Assembly: GCA_016199325.1 (NCBI GenBank)
Contig: JACQGW010000011.1
Location: forward strand, 1-34,400
DNA length: 34,400 bases
DNA from: Chloroflexota bacterium
Lineage (GTDB): Bacteria; Chloroflexota; Dehalococcoidia; JACQGW01
Direction: 5' to 3'
Part shown: positions 1 through 10,080 of the stretch, in pieces
How positions within the stretch are numbered: position 1 is the first letter of the stretch
Layout of the letters: each line of letters opens with the position of its first letter
Notes under the pieces: generated by a model
What the model was told of the DNA's origin: nothing
Databases searched by the model: none
What the model saw: the letters and a program-made list of their open reading frames with translations, nothing else
Translations under genes and position numbers: made by a program

Positions 1-231
1 CTAGGTCGCGGCCTCGGGGCGGAGCTTGAGCAAGAACCGCTGGCCGTCCTCGAAGACCTCGATGTCCTCGAAGGGACCGTAGACCTGGAGCGCTGCGAGC
101 AACTCCGTTTTCCCGACGACGACGCCCGAGATGGGCATGGGCCGGAGTGGGATCGGACCAGCCGCCGCCTGGCTTTCCGCCATCACACCGGTCTCGTTGT
201 TCTCCTGTCCCCGCACGCGTACCTTCGCCAT
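1..231 (-). CDS. hypothetical small protein
   Basis: A 76-residue protein that I do not recognise. The stop is TAG at the window edge, so the gene is complete. I chose the ATG at 231 because AAGGAG lies 6-7 nt upstream; an in-frame GTG at 255 would add eight residues but places that AAGGAG inside the coding region. The N-terminal half is polar and Ala/Pro-rich. The C-terminal half (LLAALQVYGPFEDIEVFEDG, then RFLLKLRPE) reads as a short beta-alpha-beta unit. There is no signal peptide, membrane segment or metal motif. A candidate promoter lies about 270 bp upstream at 513-541. The function is unknown; only the existence of the gene is reasonably supported. Confidence 0.6.
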   Translation of the reverse strand: MAKVRVRGQENNETGVMAESQAAAGPIPLRPMPISGVVVGKTELLAALQVYGPFEDIEVFEDGQRFLLKLRPEAAT

Positions 232-282
232 CGTTCGCTCCTTCAGTTCGTCCACCTGTCGTCCACCTGGCCTCCGGACTGA

Positions 283-391
283 TTGCGTTCAGCGATCAGC
301 AGTCGGCCCTCAGGAGAGCGACGACTCGGCAAGTCTGGCCCAGGTGCCATCACCCGAAGCTGATCGCTGACCGCTGAGTGCTGACTGCTTG
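283..391. repeat. 7-nt-period (TGANNGC-like) repeat remnant
   Basis: Degenerate 7-nt-period runs such as TGATCGC TGACCGC TGAGTGC TGACTGC, with a reverse-oriented run (TTCAGCGATCAGCAGTCGG) about 60 nt earlier. The two runs are mutually complementary and could fold. The same style recurs at 9703-9779 and 29036-29145. It is non-coding. Confidence 0.6.
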
Positions 392-404
392 CCCCGCAAA
401 CAGT

Positions 405-652
405 CGGTTTTCTTGGCGTTTTCCTTGGCGATCCTGGCGTCTTGGCGGTCCACTCTCGCTGGGCGCCGAGCAAGGCCGAGGGCTTCGCGTGCCATCAGTC
501 GAGTTGACGCAAAGTGTAGCAGGCAATCGCTCGCTTGAGAAGTCCCCTTTTTGGGGGACAGGTCACTGCGCCCGGCTGTCCCCTTTTTGGGGGACAGCCA
601 ATCGGCATTCGTGGCGTCTTCCCTGGCGATCTTGGCGCCCTGGCGGTTCATT
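405..652. repeat. two copies of a CTTGGCG-type repeat flanking two palindromes
   Basis: Two related tracts, 405-455 and 608-652, both built on CTTGGCG/CCTGGCG units at 8-12 nt steps. Between them lie two hairpins: GTCCCC-TTTTT-GGGGGAC at 542-559, and a ten-pair stem GGCTGTCCCC / GGGGACAGCC at 574-599. Neither stem is followed by a T tract, so terminator function is doubtful. The 232-647 gap holds only these repeats and a candidate promoter. Confidence 0.6.
513..541 (-). promoter_or_regulatory. candidate promoter for the 1-231 gene
   Basis: On the minus strand, TTCTCA (-35, 4/6) is followed after 17 nt by TACACT (-10, revcomp at 513-518), preceded by TGC as an extended -10. The same TGCTACACT string occurs upstream of the regulator gene at 1473-1481. 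Confidence 0.4.
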
Positions 653-1436
653 GTTCCTTCGCGCCGCTTCGGTCGGGGTTGCCGCCGAGCCGGCCCTCGG
701 CGAGCAGTCGTCCCAGCTCGGCCCGGCGGAGCGGACCGACCTCGGCGCGGAACCGCTTGAGGTGCTCGGCAACCGTCGAAACCTGAATATCCAGGCGGGC
801 GGCGATCTCCTTGTTCGTCCAGCCCTGGCCGGCAAGCCGGACGACCGCTCGGCGGCGTGGCGCGACAACCTGGCTATCCTCACCGTCGGCATACTGGGAC
901 TTGCCCGCCGGGCCCAGGCATTGAACCGCGTAGGTGGCGCCGTTGGGAGGCAAGTCAGCGGGCTTGGCTCCCGCCTCGGTGAGGAGCGCGTGCAGCACCG
1001 CTCGTCCGAGCGGCCGACTCAGCAGCTCGACCAGGCTGTCCACCAGGTGGTGGTCGAGGATCGTTCCGCCGGTTTCGATGACCTCGACGTGCTCGATCAG
1101 GTCGGGCAGGTTCTCGAACAGGACGTAGGCGGCCGCGCCGAGACCGGCGTAGGCGGCGAGGAGGTCCAGGTCGGCCCGCATGGGCAGCACCAGCAGCCGG
1201 ACGGTCGGGACGCGTCTCAAGCATCGTCGGGCCAGATCGGGTCCGCCGCCCGGAAACCCATCTGGCAGGAAGATGAGCAGGTCGGGCCGGTGGGTCTGGA
1301 TCGAGGCGAGGGCTGCGAGTTTCGTCGTCACGGCGTCGACGACGGCGAGATCGGCCTGGCTTGTCAGGTGTTCACGAAGACCCGCGAGGACGAGGGGATC
1401 GACCCCGACCAGGATGGCTCGTCGCGTGACCCTCAT
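648..1436 (-). CDS. LuxR/NarL-type regulator with degenerate receiver domain
   Basis: 262 residues, with the start ATG preceded by GGAGGAGCAC. Residues 6-125 have the alternating pattern of a response-regulator receiver (ILVGVDPLVLAGL, then PDLLIFLPDG). Residues 193-250 are a LuxR-type helix-turn-helix (LAGQGWTNKEIAARL, STVAEHLKRF). Receiver hallmarks are missing. The acidic pair near residue 13 is a single Asp; the position aligning with the phospho-acceptor Asp is Leu57; the usual Lys is Phe107. It therefore probably binds DNA without classical phosphorylation, perhaps through protein or ligand contacts. No histidine kinase is nearby. A weak extended -10 (TGCTACACT) lies about 40 nt upstream, and a DnaA-box palindrome about 110 nt upstream. 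The target genes are unknown. Confidence 0.85.
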   Translation of the reverse strand: MRVTRRAILVGVDPLVLAGLREHLTSQADLAVVDAVTTKLAALASIQTHRPDLLIFLPDGFPGGGPDLARRCLRRVPTVRLLVLPMRADLDLLAAYAGLGAAAYVLFENLPDLIEHVEVIETGGTILDHHLVDSLVELLSRPLGRAVLHALLTEAGAKPADLPPNGATYAVQCLGPAGKSQYADGEDSQVVAPRRRAVVRLAGQGWTNKEIAARLDIQVSTVAEHLKRFRAEVGPLRRAELGRLLAEGRLGGNPDRSGAKEQ

Positions 1437-1472
1437 GTGCTCCTCCACGCACTGGGATTCAAGCCCGTGCGT

Positions 1473-1481
1473 AGTGTAGCA
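1473..1481 (-). promoter_or_regulatory. candidate extended -10 of the LuxR-type gene
   Basis: TGC-TACACT on the minus strand about 40 nt upstream of the ATG, identical to the element at 513-521. No good -35 is visible, so this is tentative. Confidence 0.3.
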
Positions 1482-1539
1482 GACGCCTCTCCCGGAACCT
1501 CTCCCGGCAAAGGCCGTTTTCGGCCCAGTTTGCACGCGA

Positions 1540-1556
1540 TTGTGGGTTATCCACAA
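1540..1556. promoter_or_regulatory. palindrome containing a perfect DnaA box
   Basis: TTGTGG-GTTAT-CCACAA is an inverted repeat with 6-bp arms. Its right half contains TTATCCACA (1548-1556), the textbook DnaA-box 9-mer; its left half read on the other strand, TAACCCACA, is a near-match. It lies upstream of the LuxR-type gene. It could be a DnaA or regulator binding site, and no origin features (several boxes, AT-rich unwinding region) accompany it. Confidence 0.45.
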
Positions 1557-1679
1557 TTCTTCTGTTAAGTCACTGGACATAATGCCCCTGACGAAACGGG
1601 TGAACCGAGGGAGAGAACGGGTAGACGCTCGGCATCGAACGCACGTAGAGCGCGTGACGCACCCGCACAGGCGCTACGG

Positions 1680-1803
1680 CGGGTTTCTGGCTTGTGGTTT
1701 CTGGTTCGAGGAGCATCGTGCCAACCAGAAACCAGAAACTGGAAGCCGGAAACCTCGTTCATTGCGTCCTCCGCGTCTCTGCGGTTGGTTCCGTCGGGTG
1801 CAC
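1680..1803. repeat. composite intergenic repeat (GGTTTCTGGTT inverted repeat plus CTCTGCGG tail)
   Basis: Two arms rich in TTTCTGGTTTCTGGTT / AACCAGAAACCAGAAAC flank a short loop. They are followed by a tail containing GCGTCCTCCGCGTCTCTGCGG and GTTCCGTCGGGTGC. The same order of modules occurs at 23540-23660 and, in part, at 27229-27272. Apart from this and the upstream DnaA-box palindrome, nothing else is visible in the 1437-1847 gap. Confidence 0.65.
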
Positions 1804-1847
1804 CTACTGGAAGGGGCGGAAACGTTTGTGGAGGCCGTCTGCCGTGG

Positions 1848-3290
1848 CTACGCCGTATCGCTTCCCGCTCCGCCGACCCCCGCGCGCAACCGTTCCAGGG
1901 CCCGCCGCGCATCTGCGGCTGCCGCTTCGTCCGGCGGCTCCGGCCCGTACCTCGCGTGAACGTAGGCGCCGGTGACCGTATCGAGGTCATCGGCGGGCAG
2001 CGCCGGGTGGTCGCGCAGGTGGTCGGCGTACTCGTCGGGCGTCTGGCTCGGGTGCCGCGGCCGGCCGAGGACGGCGCCTAGCCGCAGCAGCTCGCGGTAC
2101 ATGGCGCGGATCGAGAGCGTCTGTGGCGGACCGTCGGCCGCCGGGACGGCTGAGACCGGCGCCTGAACGGCCGGCGACCGGCGCAACATCCAGCGCGCCA
2201 GCCAGCGGAGCAGGACGGCGCGCAGTCCCGGCCAGGTCCAGACGAAGTCCCGTTCCTCATCGACCTCGTCGTCCGTGCCCCAGTCGCTCAGGCGGGTGAT
2301 CGAGCGCACCAGCGCGGCAAGGATGCCCAGGGCGATCAGGCCAAGCACGGCCCACTTGATCACGGCGACCACCTCGGGCGAAAGCGCGGCGCGCTCGGTC
2401 TGGTCGCGGAGCTGGTCGAAGGCGCCCAGATCGATCTTCGGCAGCTCGGCCGGCGGGGCGTTGCCCAGCAGACGGCGAATGAGCCAGACGACCGCTTCCA
2501 TCAGGAAACCGACCGGCAGCGCAATGGCGAATAGAAGGAGCAGGACCACGGTCCGGATGGCCGCCAGCACCGGCCGCGCCAGGGCGTCGAGGAAGTCGAA
2601 CGAGAAGAGCTGGGCCAGTGCGACGGCGGCGAGCAGCACCAGCGCGACGAGCGCCACCAGGAAGCCGAGCCAGTGCCGGTTGACGGCGAGCGCGGTGTTC
2701 TCGCGCGCGTGGCTCTCCCGCTGCATCGACTCGATCTGGGCGAGGGCAATCGAGGTGAGCCCGGCAAACAGGAACATCGCCAGGGCGGCTGCCGCCGTGT
2801 CTGCCGGCGTTCCGGCAGTGGAGGCCAGCCGCAGCACCAGCCCGGCCACCATGGCGAGCACGCCCCAGCGGAAGGCCCCCTCGACGTCGCCCGCGTAGAG
2901 CGGCTGGCGCCCCCGCCGGATCCCCCGCCACCAGAGGTAGAGCGCAAACGGGAGCGCCAGCACGGCCGGGTCGGGCCGACGGAACGTCGCCGGGAGCGCC
3001 CGGGCCAGCGCGCCAAGCCACTCGGCGTCTGTCGGGGCATAGCCGGCCAGCGGGCCGGCCCGGACGGCCACGAGCGCAGCCAGGATCCCGCCGACGGCGA
3101 TTGCCGTCCGGGTGCGGCCGATGGACCATCGCCGCCGCTGCGCCGTCCGGGTCAGCAGCCACCCGCCGCCGATGAGCGCCGGGATGGCCGGCACCGGCAG
3201 CAGCGCCTCGCCCACCGGTCGGCCCAGCCAGGCTCCCAGGAGCGCCGACCAGATGGTCAGCCAGCCGGCCTCCATGCTCACCAGCAGCAC
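1848..3290 (-). CDS. multi-pass membrane protein with C-terminal DUF4129 domain
   Basis: 480 residues with a GTG start. The first two thirds contain about eight hydrophobic segments (for example LLALLVALVALVLLAAVALA-like stretches near residues 210-290 and 320-340). The cytosolic-looking tail ends in a DUF4129 signature around residues 395-460: YRELLRLGAVLG, TPDEYADHL, then ALPADDLDTVTGAYVHARYG. In this family DUF4129 often sits behind a transglutaminase core; here no Cys-His-Asp core is visible, so the enzyme part is absent. It is the third gene of a moxR-DUF58-DUF4129 operon, starting 17 nt after the DUF58 stop. The exact start is uncertain because the frame stays open upstream. The role is probably in an envelope-associated MoxR complex, which is an inference from context. 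Confidence 0.8.
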   Translation of the reverse strand: MLLVSMEAGWLTIWSALLGAWLGRPVGEALLPVPAIPALIGGGWLLTRTAQRRRWSIGRTRTAIAVGGILAALVAVRAGPLAGYAPTDAEWLGALARALPATFRRPDPAVLALPFALYLWWRGIRRGRQPLYAGDVEGAFRWGVLAMVAGLVLRLASTAGTPADTAAAALAMFLFAGLTSIALAQIESMQRESHARENTALAVNRHWLGFLVALVALVLLAAVALAQLFSFDFLDALARPVLAAIRTVVLLLLFAIALPVGFLMEAVVWLIRRLLGNAPPAELPKIDLGAFDQLRDQTERAALSPEVVAVIKWAVLGLIALGILAALVRSITRLSDWGTDDEVDEERDFVWTWPGLRAVLLRWLARWMLRRSPAVQAPVSAVPAADGPPQTLSIRAMYRELLRLGAVLGRPRHPSQTPDEYADHLRDHPALPADDLDTVTGAYVHARYGPEPPDEAAAADARRALERLRAGVGGAGSDTA

Positions 3291-3306
3291 CGGCAGCAGC
3301 CAACCT

Positions 3307-4551
3307 CTAGCGATACGCCACCGCCGCCGAGATTGGACCGCCGATCTCTGTCACCCGCCTGACGACCACGCCGTCCAGACTCGGCCCGGGGGTTTCGTCG
3401 CCGACCAGGACGAGGACGACGGGATGGCCGCGGCCGCGCAGCCGCCGAAGGGCGGCGACAATCTCAACCCCGATGGAGGCCGTGACGACGACGACGGTGG
3501 CGCCAAACGGGAGGCGCGGCGCCTGCTCCGTCAGCATCCCGGCGAACGACTGGGTGGCAAAGGTCTGGAGTCGGGCGAGCGCGTCGAGCATGCGCAGTAG
3601 TTGGCCGGCGTCCTGGCTTGGTGGAATCGCCACGGGCGGCGGCATGGCCTCGCTGCCGCGGGCGAGTCGGTCGCTGGAGTTGGCGTACAGGCCGACCTGG
3701 TAGCGCCGCTCGATCGCCCAGGCCGCAATCGAGGCGGTCGCCGTGATCGCCTGCTCCAGCAGCTCCGGGCTGTAGTCCATCCACCACCAGCCGTCGCCGC
3801 CGTGGGTGTTGACGTTCAGGAACAGGCAGAGCCGGTAGGTCGTCGTCGCCTCGTACTCGCGCACTTTGAGCTGCTGGGCCCGGGCCGTCGCCGGCCAGTG
3901 GATCCGGCGCGGGCTGTCGCCGGGGTGGTAGTCGCGGACGCCGATCGTCCTGGACGGGTCCTCGAAGATCCAACTGGACGACCGCCGGTCGCCGAGCGGC
4001 TCCCGGGCCGGCAGGCCGAGCGCTTCGAGTGGGACAATCCGCGGGTGGACGAGGAGCACGTCGGCGAGCGGCCGCGTCTCCTCTGCCCAGGCCAGGCCGA
4101 ACAGGTCGCCGGACCGGAGCCGGACCGGCCCGAACACGTGCTCGCCGCGCGTCCGGCAGGGGATGGCGTAGTGCCGCCGGACCCGCTCGAAGGGCCGGAG
4201 GGCCAGCAGGTTCTGAATGGCTCGACGGCTCGGTCGGTGCGAGTAGGTCGTGCGGCCTGCCAGCGGGACCAGATCGCGGGGGATCTCGTCGTCGATCGTG
4301 ACCCAGGCGAGCGGCAGGAGCTTGCGGTTGACGATCTCCACCGTCAGTTCGACCGTGTCGCCGAACGAGGCGCGGACGGTCGAGAACGCCCGGCGGTATT
4401 CGAGGTTGGTCAGGCAGTGGCGCCGCCAGAGCCGGGAGACGCCGGTGGCAAGACCGACGGCGGCGCCGGCGACAAAGATGAGCCCGTCGCGGAAGACGAC
4501 GGCGACGACGAGGAAGATGACGATGCCGGCCAGCCAGAACCGGCTACCCAC
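3307..4551 (-). CDS. DUF58 (VWA-like) membrane-anchored protein
   Basis: 414 residues. Two N-terminal hydrophobic segments (residues 5-22 and 25-42) are followed by a beta-rich domain (TVELTVEIVNRKLLPLAWV) and the DUF58 block around residues 195-240, including GVRDYHPGDSPRRIHWPATA and LKVREYE. The C-terminal half has a VWA-like fold pattern (LCLFLNVNT, VVVVTASIG). DUF58 proteins typically partner MoxR AAA+ ATPases. The start overlaps the end of the moxR gene by 8 nt, indicating translational coupling. The ligand is unknown. The family assignment is strong; the cellular role follows only from the gene neighbourhood. Confidence 0.9.
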   Translation of the reverse strand: MGSRFWLAGIVIFLVVAVVFRDGLIFVAGAAVGLATGVSRLWRRHCLTNLEYRRAFSTVRASFGDTVELTVEIVNRKLLPLAWVTIDDEIPRDLVPLAGRTTYSHRPSRRAIQNLLALRPFERVRRHYAIPCRTRGEHVFGPVRLRSGDLFGLAWAEETRPLADVLLVHPRIVPLEALGLPAREPLGDRRSSSWIFEDPSRTIGVRDYHPGDSPRRIHWPATARAQQLKVREYEATTTYRLCLFLNVNTHGGDGWWWMDYSPELLEQAITATASIAAWAIERRYQVGLYANSSDRLARGSEAMPPPVAIPPSQDAGQLLRMLDALARLQTFATQSFAGMLTEQAPRLPFGATVVVVTASIGVEIVAALRRLRGRGHPVVLVLVGDETPGPSLDGVVVRRVTEIGGPISAAVAYR

Positions 4552-5533
4552 GGTGCTGCCCTGAGACCGGCTCCGCCGCCGGGTCCTCGACCGGCACCGG
4601 CACCTGGGCGAGGATCTCGCGCACGATCTCCTCGTCGCGCTGGCCGCGGAGCCGCCCGGCCGCCCCTACGATCAGCCGGTGGGCCAGGACGGGCACCGCC
4701 AGGTCCTTGACGTCGTCCGGCCGGACAAACCCCTGGCCCCGGATGGCCGCCAGCGCCTGAGCCGCGTGCAGGAGCGCCAGGGTGGCGCGCGGGCTGGCGC
4801 CGAGCTCGACGCCGGGCCGATGGCGCGTGGCTCGCACGATCTCGATCAGGTACACTTCGACAGGCTCGCCGACGAATACCCGCCGGCAGACCCGACTGAC
4901 CGCGGCCAGCTCGTCGGCAGCGGCGACCGGGGCCAGGTCGGCCAGCGGATTGGCCTCCTGGAATCGGCGCGCGATCTGCGCCTCCTCGTCGCGCGTCGGA
5001 TAGCCGAGCCGCAGCCGTACTAGGAATCGGTCGAGCTGCGCTTCGGGCAGCGGAAAGGTTCCTTCGAGCTCCACCGGATTCTGCGTCGCCAGGACGACGA
5101 ACGGCCGCGGCAGCGGCCGCGTTTCGCCGTCGACCGTTACCTGCCGCTCCTCCATGGCTTCGAGGAGCGCCGACTGCGTCCGGGGTGTCGCTCGATTGAT
5201 CTCGTCGGCGAGCACGACCTGCGCGAAGACGGGGCCGGGCCGGAACTGGAACGCCTGCGTCTGCTGGTTGAAGTAGGAGACGCCCGTGACATCCGACGGC
5301 AGCAGATCGGGCGTGCATTGGACCCGCTGGAAGGTGCAGCCCAGACTGCGCGCCAGAGCCTTGGCCAGGCTCGTCTTGCCGATGCCGGGGACGTCTTCGA
5401 AGAGCACGTGCCCCTCGGCAAAGACGGCCGCGACGAGCAGCTCGATCGCCGATCCCTTGCCGACGATCACGCGGCCGATCTGCTCCTGGACCCGCGCGGC
5501 CACTTCCCGAACCTGGTACCCACCATCAATCAC
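4544..5533 (-). CDS. moxR: MoxR-family AAA+ ATPase
   Basis: 329 residues from the GTG at 5533, preferred because GGGGAG lies 9 nt upstream and the product then begins, as is usual for the family, about 25 residues before GKG. An ATG at 5596 would add 21 residues, but it lies inside the terminator-like hairpin of the leader. Walker A is GIGKTSLAKAL near residues 50-60 and Walker B is VVLADEINRA at 106-115. Sensor 1 is seen in VLATQNPVE and the MoxR-typical LPEAQLDRFLVRL follows. It is expected to act as a chaperone-like ATPase remodelling a partner in concert with the DUF58 protein encoded downstream. It is the first gene of a three-gene operon with its own promoter at 5690-5718. Confidence 0.93.
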   Translation of the reverse strand: MIDGGYQVREVAARVQEQIGRVIVGKGSAIELLVAAVFAEGHVLFEDVPGIGKTSLAKALARSLGCTFQRVQCTPDLLPSDVTGVSYFNQQTQAFQFRPGPVFAQVVLADEINRATPRTQSALLEAMEERQVTVDGETRPLPRPFVVLATQNPVELEGTFPLPEAQLDRFLVRLRLGYPTRDEEAQIARRFQEANPLADLAPVAAADELAAVSRVCRRVFVGEPVEVYLIEIVRATRHRPGVELGASPRATLALLHAAQALAAIRGQGFVRPDDVKDLAVPVLAHRLIVGAAGRLRGQRDEEIVREILAQVPVPVEDPAAEPVSGQHRG

Positions 5534-5573
5534 GTTTCGATTCTCCCCGAGCCAGATCGGCTCTGCGCGCTCG

Positions 5574-5683
5574 GCAACAAGAAGCTCCCACGCCATCGGC
5601 CTGCCGATGAAGTGGGAGCTATCGGCCAGTTGAGCAACTCACACTCCCCACGGCGATGACACGTTCGAGCGGGCTCCATCGCC
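5574..5683 (-). promoter_or_regulatory. structured leader / attenuator of the moxR operon, fluoride-riboswitch-like
   Basis: The transcript predicted from the promoter carries a 5' domain (CGGCGAUG pairs with CAUCGCCG) and ends in a strong hairpin at 5583-5620. That hairpin has a 9-bp AGCUCCCAC/GUGGGAGCU stem and an inner CAUCGGC-AG-GCCGAUG stem, followed by UCUUGUUG, as an intrinsic terminator. An upstream GUGGGGAG can pair with CUCCCAC of the 5' arm. The order GGCGAUGGAGC, CGCU, GAAC, GAUA, GCUCC, CAC matches the layout of the crcB (fluoride) riboswitch, including GGAGC/GCUCC and GGCG/CGCU pairings. Two deviations count against it: the conserved G after GAU is A, and the central stem is long and weak. 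Attenuation is well supported; the ligand identity is tentative. Confidence 0.5.
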
Positions 5684-5689
5684 GCCGGC

Positions 5690-5718
5690 AGTATAGCGCG
5701 AGGCAATCACTCGTGCAA
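5690..5718 (-). promoter_or_regulatory. promoter of the moxR operon
   Basis: Minus-strand TTGCAC (5713-5718), a 17-nt spacer and TATACT (5690-5695). The start point is expected near 5683, which gives a leader of about 150 nt before the GTG start. Confidence 0.65.
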
Positions 5719-5763
5719 CACGGGGGACGGCAGCCAACCAGGGGCCCGGTCGCAGGGCTGATC

Positions 5764-5812
5764 TTGACTATTCATGACATCACGTGGTACAAACGTATTA
5801 TGAAGGTTGTAC
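5764..5812 (+). promoter_or_regulatory. vapBC promoter with inverted-repeat operator
   Basis: TTGACT (5764-5769) is followed after 18 nt by TACAAA (5788-5793). The inverted repeat GTACAA (5787-5792) / TTGTAC (5807-5812) overlaps the -10 and start region, the usual place for antitoxin autorepression. The operator role is inferred. Confidence 0.5.
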
Positions 5813-5831
5813 GTCAGAAGGAGGTAAGACC

Positions 5832-6095
5832 ATGAGAGAGATGCTGAGCAGCGTAAGTCCCAAGGGCCAGGTGACCCTGCCGGTGGCGATTCGCCGGACG
5901 TTGGGGATCAAACCGAAAGACCGGGTGGCCTTCCGGCTGGAGCAGGGGAAGGTGGAGATGACGCTGGCCTCGTCGCCGCTTCAGGAGAGTTACCAGGCGA
6001 TTCCGGCCCTCAAGCCCCGTCGTACCTGGGAGGAGATCGAGGCCCTGGTGGCCGAGGAGATCGCCGACCGCGCAGCCCGGGAAGGGCTGGAGTAG
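5832..6095 (+). CDS. vapB: AbrB/SpoVT-type antitoxin (VapB-like)
   Basis: 87 residues. The ATG at 5832 is chosen because AAGGAGG ends 7 nt upstream; a longer frame from 5784 would run through the operator. Residues 6-50 form the swapped-hairpin DNA-binding domain of the AbrB/MazE superfamily, with SPKGQVTLPVAIRRTLGIK and then DRVAFRLEQGKVEM. The C-terminal part (residues 65-87, TWEEIEALVAEEIADRAARE) is an acidic helix typical of the toxin-neutralising arm. It is followed after 3 nt by the PIN-domain gene, so the pair is co-transcribed. It probably represses its own promoter through the GTACAA/TTGTAC repeat. Confidence 0.9.
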   Translation: MREMLSSVSPKGQVTLPVAIRRTLGIKPKDRVAFRLEQGKVEMTLASSPLQESYQAIPALKPRRTWEEIEALVAEEIADRAAREGLE

Positions 6096-6098
6096 CCC

Positions 6099-6518
6099 GT
6101 GCCGCTGGTCCTCCTCGACACCAACCTGCTCATTCGCTACCTGACCCAGGACAACCCCGAGCAGGCGGCTCGGGCGCGCGCCCTCTTCGAGCAAGCGGCT
6201 CGCGGCGAGATCACGCTCTACGTATCCGAATCCGTGGTTGTCGAGGTGGTCCAGGTCCTCTCCTCCCGTGTGACCTATCACCTCCCACGAGCCGAGGTGC
6301 AGCGCCACCTGGGTAACATCCTGTCGTTGCGGGGCTTCAAGATTCCCGCGAAGCAGACCTACCGTCGTGCCCTGGAGCTCTGGGTGAACACCCCGCAGGT
6401 GCGCGATTTCGTCGATGCCCTCCTGGTGGCCCAGGCGGAGCGGCTACAGATCTCCGCCATCGCCAGCTTCGACGGCGACTTCGACAGATTTTCAGCGATC
6501 AAGCGCCTTGCCCCGTAG
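6099..6518 (+). CDS. vapC: PIN-domain ribonuclease toxin (VapC-like)
   Basis: 139 residues from a GTG 3 nt after the antitoxin stop. The PIN-domain acidic residues are present: Asp7 in LLDTN, Glu49 in SVVVEVV, Asp103/Asp106 in VRDFVDALL, and Asp125/Asp127 in ASFDGDFDRF. They would bind Mg2+ for RNA cleavage; the substrate RNA cannot be read from sequence. All key residues and the normal length are present, so the toxin looks functional. Its stop codon ends one base before the stop codon of the convergent ileS gene, leaving no room for a dedicated terminator. Confidence 0.93.
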   Translation: MPLVLLDTNLLIRYLTQDNPEQAARARALFEQAARGEITLYVSESVVVEVVQVLSSRVTYHLPRAEVQRHLGNILSLRGFKIPAKQTYRRALELWVNTPQVRDFVDALLVAQAERLQISAIASFDGDFDRFSAIKRLAP

Positions 6519-6519
6519 G

Positions 6520-9687
<3,168 letters not shown>

Positions 9688-9702
9688 ATTTCCCCCATTG
9701 GA

Positions 9703-9779
9703 AGCGATCAGCGATTGACCATCAGCCGTCAGCGTTCAGCCGTCAGCGTTCAGCTATCGGCCGTCAGCGTTCAGCTATT
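9703..9779. repeat. CAGCNNN 7-nt-period repeats before ileS
   Basis: About nine units of CAGCNNN (CAGCCGT CAGCGTT CAGCCGT CAGCGTT CAGCTAT and so on) in the leader, between the T-box terminator and the ileS Shine-Dalgarno. They are non-coding and related to 29036-29145. Confidence 0.75.
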
Positions 9780-9781
9780 GG

Positions 9782-9816
9782 CAACAAAAAAGTCCCATCC
9801 CTGGAAGGGACGGGAC
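9782..9816 (-). terminator. intrinsic terminator of the ileS T-box
   Basis: On the minus strand, stem GTCCCGTCCCT / AGGGATGGGAC with a short TCC loop, followed by TTTTTTGTTG. It is the terminator half of the T-box switch. Confidence 0.9.
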
Positions 9817-9875
9817 AGTTCCCGCGGTACCACCCTTGTTAGCCCGCTTGCGGGCTCGCTCACTCCGGACACGCC

Positions 9876-9954
9876 GACGAGTGACAGGTGATGAGTGATG
9901 AGCACTGAGTAGAACGTCTATTCATTACTCATCACCCATTACTCATCAGAATGA
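9876..9954. repeat. TGATGAG-type repeat hairpin inside the T-box leader
   Basis: GTGATGAGTGATGAG on one side and ATTACTCATCACCCATTACTC on the other form a long imperfect stem with 7-nt periodicity, lying between stem III and the antiterminator. Confidence 0.7.
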
Positions 9955-10003
9955 CCTCGCCGTTGATAACGGGCGGCGAGCCCGGGACAGCCTACTCAAC
10001 GAA

Positions 10004-10080
10004 ATGATGAGTCATGAGTCATGAGTAGGGCATCCCGAATGCTCCCCACTCATCACCCGTCACTCATCACCCATCACTCG
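10004..10080. repeat. second TGATGAG-type repeat hairpin inside the T-box leader
   Basis: ATGATGAGTCATGAGTCATGAG is opposed by CACTCATCACCCGTCACTCA, again a 7-nt period and self-complementary. It lies between stem I and the stem III-like segment. Confidence 0.7.

Noticed and set aside
542..599. Paired GTCCCC/GGGGAC hairpins considered as intrinsic terminators
   Set aside because: There is no T tract after either stem, on either strand; kept as palindromic repeats only.
1540..1556. DnaA-box palindrome considered as a replication origin
   Set aside because: Only one good box, no AT-rich unwinding element, and no dnaA, dnaN or parAB nearby.
9703..10080. Regular short repeats considered as a CRISPR array
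   Set aside because: The period is 7 nt with no spacers, and there are no cas genes; they are tandem 7-nt-period repeats.
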